The notes below the pieces were generated by a model. It did no database searches. It was given only the letters and a program-made list of their open reading frames with translations, and was not told the DNA's origin. Positions 1-6,084 of a DNA stretch of 9,720 nt are shown piece by piece. The stretch comes from UBA8444 sp964003875 (lineage in GTDB: Bacteria; Bacteroidota; Bacteroidia; Flavobacteriales; UBA7312), in the NCBI GenBank assembly GCA_964003875.1, contig CAXFLH010000054.1, forward strand, positions 1 to 9,720. Direction: 5' to 3'. Within the stretch, counting starts at the first letter, position 1. Every line of letters begins with the position of its first letter. Both the position numbers and the translations under genes were made by a program.

Positions 1-46
1 AAGAGGCAAAAACTAGTAGTAATGCTAAAAAATAAGTTGTTTTCAT
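1..46 (-). CDS. Secreted or lipid-anchored protein, 5' end only (signal peptide)
   Basis: A minus-strand ATG at 46-44 opens a frame that stays open to the window edge, giving 15 complete codons: MKTTYFLALLLVFAS. A Lys after the initiator followed by an unbroken Leu/Ala/Val/Phe core is the n- and h-region of a Sec signal peptide, so the product is probably exported to the periplasm or outer membrane. It lies 44 bases downstream of the rdgB stop on the same strand and has a perfect TAnnTTTG element in the gap, so it may be transcribed separately from rdgB. Nothing is visible of the mature protein, and its function cannot be named. Confidence 0.6.
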   Translation of the reverse strand, partial: MKTTYFLALLLVFAS

Positions 47-66
47 GTGTGTTAATTTTGTTTTCA

Positions 67-74
67 CAAATTTA
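67..74 (-). promoter_or_regulatory. Putative Bacteroidota -7 promoter element for the left-edge secreted gene
   Basis: The minus strand reads TAAATTTG here, a perfect match to the Bacteroidota -7 consensus TAnnTTTG. Transcription would start around 60-63 and leave a leader of roughly 15 bases before the ATG at 46. No clear TTG is seen 17-23 bases upstream; only a T-rich stretch lies in that zone. The position in a same-strand gap just ahead of a start codon supports it, but a chance match in AT-rich DNA is possible. Confidence 0.45.
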
Positions 75-90
75 TAAATTCCGATTTTTT

Positions 91-669
91 TTAAATCTTC
101 TTTTTTAAGAAAGCTATAAGCTCTTTGACAGCTAACCCCCTGTGGCTAATTTCATTTTTTTGTTGGATAGACATTTGTGCAAAACTTTCATCAAAACCAT
201 CTGCTAAAAATATAGGGTCATATCCAAAGCCTTTATCGCCCCATTTTTCAGGAATAATCTGACCTTCTACCATTCCCTCAAATTGAAACTCTTTACCATC
301 AATTACTAGAGAAATTATGGTGCGGAAACAGGCATCTCTGTTTTCTTCCCCTTTCATTTCGGCCAATACCTTTTGCATATTATCTTCAGCAATACATTGT
401 TCACCAGCATAACGTGCCGAATACACCCCTGGACGACCATCTAATATATCTATTTCTAATCCAGTATCATCAGCAAAACAATTGTAACCGTAGTTGTCAA
501 AAACATAAAAGGCTTTTTGTGCGGCATTATCTTCCAATGTATCCGATGTTTCAGGTAATTCTTCATGACAATTGATATCTTTCAAACTAAGAATTTTAAT
601 GGAAGAAGGTACTAGCATACGTATTTCGGCAAGCTTATTGGGGTTGTTGGTTGCAAATACTAATTTCAT
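91..669 (-). CDS. rdgB: dITP/XTP pyrophosphatase (RdgB/HAM1 family)
   Basis: Hydrolyses non-canonical purine nucleoside triphosphates (dITP, ITP, XTP) to the monophosphate plus pyrophosphate, cleaning the cytoplasmic nucleotide pool before misincorporation. The 192 residues match the usual family length of about 190-200. Visible signatures in order: the N-terminal phosphate-binding FATNNPNK (residues 5-12); TLEDNAAQKA (44-53); FADDTGLEID (65-74), with the Asp pair expected for metal binding and catalysis; GRPGVYSARYAG (78-89); GFGYDPIF (147-154) for base recognition; and SHRG (175-178) near the end. The ATG follows the rlmH stop with no gap (TAAATG), so the two genes are probably co-transcribed and translationally coupled. 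No missing residue or damage is seen. Confidence 0.96.
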   Translation of the reverse strand: MKLVFATNNPNKLAEIRMLVPSSIKILSLKDINCHEELPETSDTLEDNAAQKAFYVFDNYGYNCFADDTGLEIDILDGRPGVYSARYAGEQCIAEDNMQKVLAEMKGEENRDACFRTIISLVIDGKEFQFEGMVEGQIIPEKWGDKGFGYDPIFLADGFDESFAQMSIQQKNEISHRGLAVKELIAFLKKKI

Positions 670-1143
670 TTATTGATGATGATAGGGTTCGTTATTCAGA
701 ATACTAAATGCTCGGTAAACTTGTTCGGCAAAAAATGGGCGTATCATCTGATGTGAAAAAGTCATCTTAGATAAAGCAATTTTAGAAGTCGCTTTGTTAT
801 AAACCTCAGCACTAAAACCATAAGGGCCACCAATAACAAATACCAATCGTTTTACACCTGCATTCATTTTCTGTTGTAAGAAATTAGAAAAAGACTTTGA
901 ATCAAACTCTTTGCCTTTTTCGTCTAGCAAAATAAGAGTGTCGGTATTGTGTACTTGCTTAAGTATTAACTTACCCTCCTGTTCTTTTTGCTGACTTTCA
1001 GATAAGTTTTTACGGTTTTTTAAGTCAGGAATAATCACGAATTCAAAAGAGATATAGTGCTTCAAACGTTTAGAATATTTGTCTATTCCCTCTTGCACCC
1101 AACTTTCATCGGTCTTTCCTATTGCTAATACTACTATTTTCAC
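670..1143 (-). CDS. rlmH: 23S rRNA (pseudouridine1915-N3)-methyltransferase RlmH
   Basis: SPOUT-fold methyltransferase that uses S-adenosylmethionine to methylate N3 of pseudouridine 1915 in helix 69 of 23S rRNA on assembled ribosomes. The start chosen is GTG at 1143-1141, giving 157 residues beginning (M)KIVVLAIGKT, which matches the family's usual start and its length of about 155-160. The frame continues upstream to an ATG at 1203, but those 20 extra codons have no family counterpart and would fill the whole divergent gap with nadC. Motifs, numbered from the GTG: VIGGPYGFS (103-111), the SAM-binding trefoil-knot loop; LSKMTFSHQMIRPFFAEQVY (124-143); and the C-terminal NNEPYHHQ (150-157). 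It is followed directly by rdgB. Function is confident; the start is likely rather than certain. Confidence 0.95.
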   Translation of the reverse strand: MKIVVLAIGKTDESWVQEGIDKYSKRLKHYISFEFVIIPDLKNRKNLSESQQKEQEGKLILKQVHNTDTLILLDEKGKEFDSKSFSNFLQQKMNAGVKRLVFVIGGPYGFSAEVYNKATSKIALSKMTFSHQMIRPFFAEQVYRAFSILNNEPYHHQ

Positions 1144-1152
1144 CAAAAAAGT

Positions 1153-1183
1153 TTTGTAATTTGCCACAATATTAGTCATTTTG
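1153..1183 (+). promoter_or_regulatory. Possible nadC promoter in the rlmH-nadC divergent gap
   Basis: The 60-base gap between the rlmH GTG and the nadC ATG holds TTTG at 1153-1156, 19 bases, then TCATTTTG at 1176-1183, one mismatch from TAnnTTTG. This fits the Bacteroidota -33/-7 arrangement and would start transcription near 1188, about 15 bases before nadC. On the other strand TAATATTG (1174-1167) is a one-mismatch candidate for rlmH, without a good -33 partner. Both are inferred from consensus only. Confidence 0.3.
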
Positions 1184-1203
1184 TTGGATAGAAAAACACC
1201 CAC

Positions 1204-2043
1204 ATGAAAGAAGAATTAAATGCTTTCATAGAATTCGCCTTAAAAGAAGATGTCCGAGAGGGTGATCATACTTCTTTGGCTTGTATACCCCCTACGGCTA
1301 GTGGCAAAGCTCAACTCCTTGTCAAAGAAAATGGAATACTTGCTGGAATGGAAGTTGCTCAGGCTATCTTTGAAATGGTCAATCGAGACATTCAATTTTT
1401 TCCCTTAATGCAAGATGGTGAAAGTATGACTGTCGGCGATGTGGCCTTTATTGTGGAAGGGCCTTCTTCTTCAATTCTGACTGCCGAAAGACTCGTTCTC
1501 AATTGTATGCAACGCATGAGTGGTATTGCTACCAAAACACAGCATATTGTAAAATTGTTAGAAGGGACTAAAGCTCAAGTACTAGATACTAGAAAGACAA
1601 CACCGGGTATTCGTTTGCTCGAAAAATGGGCAGTTAAAATTGGTGGCGGTGTCAATCACCGTTTTGGATTATACGATATGATGATGATAAAAGACAATCA
1701 CATCGACTTTGCAGGTAGTATTGAATCAGCCATAGAAAAAGCTATAAACTATCAAAAAGACAAGGGAATAAATATACCAATAGAGGTAGAAGCTAGAAAC
1801 TTAGAAGAAGTCAATGAAATTTTAAGAGTTGGAAATATTCAACGCATAATGTTGGATAACTTTAGTTATGATGATACACGTATTGCTGTAGAACAAATTG
1901 GAGGACGTTTTGAAACTGAAGCCTCTGGAGGAATAACTGAAGAAACTATAAGAGAACATGCTCTCTGTGGAGTAGATTTTATTTCTGTTGGTGCATTAAC
2001 ACATTCAGTCAATAGCTTAGATTTAAGTCTAAAAGCCATTTAA
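1204..2043 (+). CDS. nadC: Nicotinate-nucleotide pyrophosphorylase (carboxylating), quinolinate phosphoribosyltransferase
   Basis: Converts quinolinate and PRPP to nicotinate mononucleotide, CO2 and pyrophosphate, the entry of the de novo pathway into NAD synthesis, in the cytosol. The 279 residues match the family length. The N-terminal domain begins with the typical ALKEDVREGDHTS (12-24). AERLVLNCMQRMSGIAT (94-110) leads into the barrel. The active site shows DTRKTTPGIRLLEKWAV (128-144), with the Arg-Lys pair, then GGGVNHRFGLYDMMMIKDNH (147-166), with the His-Arg pair and Lys163. Next come EVEARNLEE (194-202), IMLDNF (215-220), EASGGI (239-244) and GVDFISVGALTHSV (256-269), which form the phosphate-binding end of the barrel. 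It diverges from rlmH and is followed by a YihY-type gene with no spacing. nadA and nadB are not in the window. Confidence 0.97.
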   Translation: MKEELNAFIEFALKEDVREGDHTSLACIPPTASGKAQLLVKENGILAGMEVAQAIFEMVNRDIQFFPLMQDGESMTVGDVAFIVEGPSSSILTAERLVLNCMQRMSGIATKTQHIVKLLEGTKAQVLDTRKTTPGIRLLEKWAVKIGGGVNHRFGLYDMMMIKDNHIDFAGSIESAIEKAINYQKDKGINIPIEVEARNLEEVNEILRVGNIQRIMLDNFSYDDTRIAVEQIGGRFETEASGGITEETIREHALCGVDFISVGALTHSVNSLDLSLKAI

Positions 2044-2979
2044 ATGAAACTTAAAGAACGTCTTTCATTTCTAGTAGATTGGAGTAAACACATTATTTTA
2101 CCTGGCTTTAGAGGTATGAATCTCTACGATGTGACACGTTTTTTTATTGAAGGACTTGAAAAAGGTGCTATCACAACCCGAGCGTCTTCAATAGCTTTTA
2201 ACTTCTTCTTAGCTTTATTTCCAGCCTTGATATTCTTCTTTACTCTAATACCCTACATTCCTGTAGATAACTTTCAAGAAATACTATTAGGGCTTTTAGG
2301 AGAAGTATTGCCACCAAGCACTAACGAATCGGCATTCACTACCATAACTGATATTATTAATCACCCAAGAGGAGGCCTATTGTCCTTTGGTTTTTTAATG
2401 GCTCTATATTTTTCCACAAATAGTATCAATTCACTTATGGAAGCCTTTAATAGTTCCTATCATATTTCTGAAAATAGAGGCATGTGGAAGCAACGCCTCA
2501 TAGCACTAGGTCTAACACTGATGTTATCATTAATGCTAATTATAGCTGTTGCTCTCATTGTTTTTACACAATTTGCTAGTAACTACTTCGTAGACTTAGG
2601 TATTTTTAAACAAAGTGCTATTACTCTTATGATTATTGGAAAGTGGATTATACTATTGGCTTTTTTATTTGGTGGATTATCGGTATTATTTCAGTATGGT
2701 CCTTCTAAAAAAACACATTGGAGTTTAATCTCACCTGGCTCTATTATAGCTACACTTTTTATTGTTTTAACATCAACTGGCTTTGGCTTATACATCGATC
2801 ATTTTGGTCAATATAACAAACTCTATGGCTCAATTGGTACGCTAATCGTCATTCTGTTATGGATGTACTTTAATGCTATTGTAATGCTCATAGGCTTTGA
2901 ACTCAACGCTAGTATTTATAGCGCCAAAGAACATATTCAATCATCATCTTTTATCGATTTTTTCCAAAAAAAGCAATAA
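2044..2979 (+). CDS. yihY: YihY/virulence factor BrkB family integral membrane protein
   Basis: A 311-residue inner-membrane protein with about six hydrophobic spans, roughly at 48-72, 112-134, 151-178, 194-216, 230-252 and 262-290. Family hallmarks are RASSIAFNFFLALFP (46-60) in the first span, YGSIGTLIVILLWMYFNAIV (261-280) in the last, and GFELNA (284-289) just after it. The N-terminus (about 45 residues) and the C-terminal tail are hydrophilic and should be cytoplasmic. Members were once labelled ribonuclease BN, an assignment later shown to belong to a different protein; transport or envelope roles have been suggested, but no reaction is established. The ATG directly follows the nadC stop (TAAATG), so translation is probably coupled. 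Its last 36 bases overlap a convergent small ORF on the minus strand. Confidence 0.9.
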   Translation: MKLKERLSFLVDWSKHIILPGFRGMNLYDVTRFFIEGLEKGAITTRASSIAFNFFLALFPALIFFFTLIPYIPVDNFQEILLGLLGEVLPPSTNESAFTTITDIINHPRGGLLSFGFLMALYFSTNSINSLMEAFNSSYHISENRGMWKQRLIALGLTLMLSLMLIIAVALIVFTQFASNYFVDLGIFKQSAITLMIIGKWIILLAFLFGGLSVLFQYGPSKKTHWSLISPGSIIATLFIVLTSTGFGLYIDHFGQYNKLYGSIGTLIVILLWMYFNAIVMLIGFELNASIYSAKEHIQSSSFIDFFQKKQ

Positions 2980-3033
2980 GGCTATCAATAGCACAATAGC
3001 CACTAAACCCATCATTATTTTAGCAAATAGCAT
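2944..3033 (-). CDS. Candidate 29-residue single-span membrane peptide downstream of dsrE
   Basis: The ATG at 3033-3031 follows the dsrE stop immediately (TAGATG), and the frame ends in TGA at 2946-2944. The peptide starts MLFAKIMMGL, continues VAIVLLIALLLFLEKIDKR, and contains a hydrophobic run of about 18 residues (7-23) followed by a charged tail with Glu, Lys, Asp, Lys and Arg. That is a complete small membrane protein layout, with one Lys before the span and basic residues after it. Zero spacing to dsrE suggests translation by a re-initiating ribosome, the same style as the TAATG overlap one gene upstream. I do not recognise the family. Against it: the ORF is short, its 3' end is antisense to the last codons of yihY, and a weak hairpin with a T-tract falls inside it. 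It could be fortuitous. Confidence 0.5.
   Translation of the reverse strand: MLFAKIMMGLVAIVLLIALLLFLEKIDKR
2966..3001 (-). terminator. Weak hairpin with T-tract, possible terminator of the minus-strand cluster
   Basis: GGCTAT (3001-2996 on the minus strand) can pair with ATAGCC (2985-2980) around a 10-base loop. A run of seven T follows at 2972-2966, separated from the stem by seven bases. The stem is only 6 bp and the T-run is displaced, so an intrinsic terminator is possible but weak. It sits inside the small ORF at 2944-3033, so an efficient terminator here would cut that ORF's message short; the two calls partly compete. In the plus direction the stem directly follows the yihY stop but has no T-tract. 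Confidence 0.25.
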
Positions 3034-3354
3034 CTAGAAAGTAACGGTTTTGTCGCAATCTCTAACTAACTCATATAAGTCTTTCATTGTAGACAAGGGA
3101 CAAAGTTCTGAGCTGTCTTTTTGTCTAAGATTCAGGCAAGTACCACAGGCCAAAATCTGACCACCATTATCTACAAAAGATTGGGCTAAGTCATTAATCG
3201 GGAATTTCTCCGAATGAAGGGATTCATACTCTACCCCACTCGCCAAAAGAAAAAGACGAACATCGTCTTTTTCTTTCAGTGAGAAATTAGCTAAACGAAA
3301 GGCGTTAAATACCACTTCCGCATCTGTGCTATATACTATTATTCCAAGTTTCAT
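3034..3354 (-). CDS. DsrE-family (YchN-like) small cytosolic sulfur-handling protein
   Basis: A 106-residue protein of the DsrE/DsrF/YchN fold, a group that includes sulfurtransferase relay subunits carrying persulfides on a conserved Cys; many members have no assigned role. The start MKLGIIVYSTDAEVVFNAFRL (1-21) is the first beta strand and helix. VRLFLLASGVE (32-42) is the second strand and loop. The diagnostic ILACGTCLNLR (67-77) carries Cys70 and Cys73, the expected reactive site. Two more Cys are at 85 and 100. There is no signal peptide, so it should be cytosolic. Its ATG shares one base with the stop of the TonB-dependent receptor gene (TAATG), indicating translational coupling, and a 29-codon membrane ORF follows at once. 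Pairing with an outer-membrane receptor suggests a role in processing what that receptor imports, or in sensing thiol stress. This is inference. Confidence 0.85.
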   Translation of the reverse strand: MKLGIIVYSTDAEVVFNAFRLANFSLKEKDDVRLFLLASGVEYESLHSEKFPINDLAQSFVDNGGQILACGTCLNLRQKDSSELCPLSTMKDLYELVRDCDKTVTF

Positions 3355-5516
3355 TAATTAATTTTTAAACGAACACCTGTATAGATTAAACGACCCATAA
3401 CTGGTGCCCATATAATAGACGCATCAAAATTACTGCCAAATGGATCATCACCCCCAAGTATAGGATTTTCTTGCTTATAATTCAACAGATTTTCACCACC
3501 TAAGTATATGTCTAAGGTTTTAAATTTTTTAGTGACTTGACTATTTATCACATAGAATGGATCTGAAACCGTTTTATTGTCTACAATGAGTTGGTGGTAT
3601 GGAATTCTACTTTCTCCGAAATAATTCCAAGTAGCATCAAACATCCATTTATTGATATGTTCTGTAGCATATGCAAAATTAACTAAAGCTCTATTTTCTG
3701 GCACTAAAGGAGCTAGCATCTTTTCACCATCATAAGTAGAATAGACTTGGTTAATTTTATAGGCTAGTTTAACATCAAAACGATCAAATAATTCATAATT
3801 AAAATCAAATTGAATACTGTTTGAATAAGATTCACCATCTAAATTGTAAAATCGTAGTTTAGTGGGATCTTCTATATCTACTACCACTTGATTTTCAAAA
3901 TCTGTTCGGTATGCATCTGCATTGAATGATGCTTCTCTTTCAAAAAGTTTAAAACAATACGTGAAGTTAACACCATAATTCCAAGCCACTTCTACACCTA
4001 AACTATCTTGTATTTCAAACTCTCTAGATGAGGCAAAATAAGATGTATTTTCAGCAATAGGATTAGCTACTCGCATAGCCTTTCCTGCAGATAACCTAAA
4101 GACTGTTTGGTCTGAAGGGTTATATTTAATATTTAGGCGTGGTAAATATTCAAAACCGTGCGTATTATGATAATCTCCACGAATACCTGCAACTATCGTC
4201 AATTCAGAAGGTGAAGTATAACTATACTCTGTAAAAACACCAGTTGTTAGATCAACTCTATCAAAATTAGTAGATTCATAATTTTCGGTATATCTATCGG
4301 CATAGTAGCTTATCCCATATTTTAGCGAATGATCTGTTGTAGAAATAAAAGTTTGACCAATAAGATTTAAAAATGCACTTTCTTGTAAGGCATTGTAATC
4401 AGTCAATCCAAACTTTATAGCTTGGTCGTGTCTTCTAAAAGCCGTTTGCAATCCGATACTCTTTCCTATTTTATCAGGCATTTTTAAGCCTGACTTACTA
4501 TTAAACTCTAAAAGGGTGTTGTCTATAAGTACTTTATAAGGGTTACTAATTGAACGAATTTGTCCACCTTCTCGTTCATCAATAAGTACACGACCAACTA
4601 GATTTATTCTATAACTTTCCGTTTCTGTAAGCCATCGGTTCAGAACATTGATTGACTTGATATGAGGCATGTCCAAAAATCCATTTTCATTTTCATCAAC
4701 TTCTTTAGTATGATAATTAATACTAGTAAAGAGATTAGAAGTCCATTTACCTGTTTTTTTAGCAAACTGCAGGTTATTTTCAAATTTACTCTCTGAATTG
4801 GTATAAAAGTTCCAAAATATTTTATCGGTATTTTCAGGTTTAAAATATTCTAAGTTGATTTGACCAGCAAAAGACTCAAAGCCATTTATTACCGAACCAG
4901 CTCCTTTAATAATCTGAATGGACTCTATCCATGTGCCAGGCACATAGGTTAAACCATAAGCAGAAGAAAGCCCTCTTATCAAAGGTATATTTTCTTGTGT
5001 TATTTGTGTGTAAATACCATCCAATCCCAACATTTTAATTTGCTTGGCACCAGAAATAGCATCCGTAAAAGAAACATCTACAGTAGCATTCGTTTCAAAG
5101 CTTTCTGACAAATTACAACATGCTGCTTTTTGCAACTCTTTACTAGAAATATTTTGTACTTGTAGAGGATTTACCATAGATAATTCCGTAGTACTTACTT
5201 TTGACTCCACAGTAACCTCTTCTATCTCGACAGATTCACTTAGAGAAACCGTTAAAAAAGAACCGTCTTTAATCGTTACATTCTTTGACTGAAAACCTAT
5301 AAAAGACACCTTGATATCAAAGGGAAATTCACCATTAAAATCTAAAGAGAATTTACCGTTGGCATCAGTAGTTGTTCCTATAGATGTATTTTTTAAAACT
5401 ATGTTGGCTCCCATAAGTGGTAAGCCATTTTGATCGTTTATTTTTCCATTTATATTGCCCTGTGCATAAATAAACAAAGCACTAATTTGAAAGGCTATTA
5501 AAACTATATATTTCAT
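3354..5516 (-). CDS. TonB-dependent outer-membrane receptor with carboxypeptidase-regulatory-like N-terminal domain
   Basis: A 720-residue receptor for energy-dependent import across the outer membrane. Residues 1-19 are a signal peptide ending in IYAQG. Residues about 21-95 form the beta-sandwich CarboxypepD_reg-like domain typical of Bacteroidota receptors (GLPLMGANIVLKNTSIGTTT, DANGKFSL). IEEVTVES (98-105) sits where a TonB box is expected. The plug covers roughly 115-225 and contains AACCNLSESFETNATVDVSF (131-150), MLGLDGIYTQI (162-172), PLIRGLSSAYGL (178-189) and the closing IQIIKGAGSVINGFESFAGQ (200-219). The rest is a beta-barrel ending in the strand RLIYTGVRLKIN. The Cys133-Cys134 pair in the plug is notable. 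No SusD partner is adjacent, so a glycan role is unlikely. The neighbouring 13-Cys exported protein suggests a metal or thiophilic ligand; the substrate is not shown by sequence. Confidence 0.93.
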   Translation of the reverse strand: MKYIVLIAFQISALFIYAQGNINGKINDQNGLPLMGANIVLKNTSIGTTTDANGKFSLDFNGEFPFDIKVSFIGFQSKNVTIKDGSFLTVSLSESVEIEEVTVESKVSTTELSMVNPLQVQNISSKELQKAACCNLSESFETNATVDVSFTDAISGAKQIKMLGLDGIYTQITQENIPLIRGLSSAYGLTYVPGTWIESIQIIKGAGSVINGFESFAGQINLEYFKPENTDKIFWNFYTNSESKFENNLQFAKKTGKWTSNLFTSINYHTKEVDENENGFLDMPHIKSINVLNRWLTETESYRINLVGRVLIDEREGGQIRSISNPYKVLIDNTLLEFNSKSGLKMPDKIGKSIGLQTAFRRHDQAIKFGLTDYNALQESAFLNLIGQTFISTTDHSLKYGISYYADRYTENYESTNFDRVDLTTGVFTEYSYTSPSELTIVAGIRGDYHNTHGFEYLPRLNIKYNPSDQTVFRLSAGKAMRVANPIAENTSYFASSREFEIQDSLGVEVAWNYGVNFTYCFKLFEREASFNADAYRTDFENQVVVDIEDPTKLRFYNLDGESYSNSIQFDFNYELFDRFDVKLAYKINQVYSTYDGEKMLAPLVPENRALVNFAYATEHINKWMFDATWNYFGESRIPYHQLIVDNKTVSDPFYVINSQVTKKFKTLDIYLGGENLLNYKQENPILGGDDPFGSNFDASIIWAPVMGRLIYTGVRLKIN

Positions 5517-5577
5517 AATTTAATTTTTGACATTATTACTAAACCATTTCCTTGATTAAGGTTAGGATTTATAAAAA

Positions 5578-6066
5578 TTAAATTCGAAATACTTGAAAAA
5601 GTGCTATTTGTTGAGAATAGGTTTTGGGAGGTGGTAAATCAAAATTATACCAAGATATGTGTCTGCAATAACTTAGAAGTTTTTTAATGCCTATATCTCT
5701 AACAAATGCTTGCACAAATGATGGAATAGATACAGGTTCATGGACGGGAGTATCAAATACAAATGATACTAAACGAACATCTATAAAACAACAGCAACAG
5801 GAAGAAATAAAATTACATTCGCAAGTTGAAATAGGCACTACTTCTTCTGCAGATTCTGAAGCACAACAAACGAATGTTTCTTTTTCAACCGGCTCTGTCT
5901 CGCAACAAGCCATTGCTTCTTGACAAATAGCAGTATCATCCTGACTTTGTTCTGAAAAATAATCTGATTTATGTGAATGATTTAAGATTACTGGAATACC
6001 AATAGCACCAACCAACATAAAGAGGCATAATAGGTGGCTAATGATATGTTTTATAGTTTTATTCAC
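5578..6066 (-). CDS. Exported Cys-rich protein resembling the HYC_CC_PP family of Bacteroidota
   Basis: A 162-residue protein starting at GTG (6066-6064), the only usable start after an in-frame stop four codons upstream. The next Met is residue 17, inside the hydrophobic core. Residues 1-28 (Lys3, Lys6, then LLCLFMLVGAIGIPVIL) form a signal peptide or N-terminal anchor, followed by a His pair, NHSH (29-32). There are 13 Cys: 14, 48, 54-55, 67-68, 82, 84, 90-93 and 134, including two CC pairs, a CEC and a run of four. The C-terminal part has LPPP (144-147) and ends LFQVFRI. CC pairs, a late PPP and this ending recall the HYC_CC_PP proteins found beside TonB-dependent receptors, although the HYC motif itself appears as HSH. 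Metal binding in the periplasm is the likely role by composition. It lies 18 bases after rocD and 61 bases before the receptor gene. Confidence 0.75.
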   Translation of the reverse strand: MNKTIKHIISHLLCLFMLVGAIGIPVILNHSHKSDYFSEQSQDDTAICQEAMACCETEPVEKETFVCCASESAEEVVPISTCECNFISSCCCCFIDVRLVSFVFDTPVHEPVSIPSFVQAFVRDIGIKKLLSYCRHISWYNFDLPPPKTYSQQIALFQVFRI

Positions 6067-6084
6067 TATGTAAAATTACAAAAT

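Noticed and set aside
1..108. Plus-strand frames at the left edge (one ending TAA at 33-35 with tail EAKTSSNAKK, another open to 108)
   Set aside because: The lysine-rich tail could be the end of a convergent gene, but the minus strand shows a signal peptide start with a promoter in the same bases; both cannot easily be true, and the minus-strand reading has more support.
2044..2979. Ribonuclease BN label for the YihY-type gene
   Set aside because: The label is a historical misassignment; the protein is a six-span membrane protein with no nuclease motif.
5044..5292. Plus-strand 82-codon open frame
   Set aside because: It lies wholly antisense to the receptor plug and N-terminal domain, which are clearly coding; composition shows no recognisable protein.
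3354..5516. SusC-type glycan transporter
   Set aside because: No SusD-like lipoprotein or glycan enzyme is adjacent, and at 720 residues the protein is shorter than typical SusC proteins of about 1000.
5517..5577. Short inverted repeat CCTTGATTAAGG between the Cys-rich gene and the receptor gene
   Set aside because: The stem is only 4 bp around a 4-base loop with no T-tract; too weak for a terminator or operator call, and no TAnnTTTG element was found in this gap.
5687..5923. Plus-strand open frame with a Gln run (KQQQQEE)
   Set aside because: It is the antisense shadow of the Cys-rich gene; the Gln run is the complement of the four-Cys block, and the frame has no signal, promoter or family-like content.
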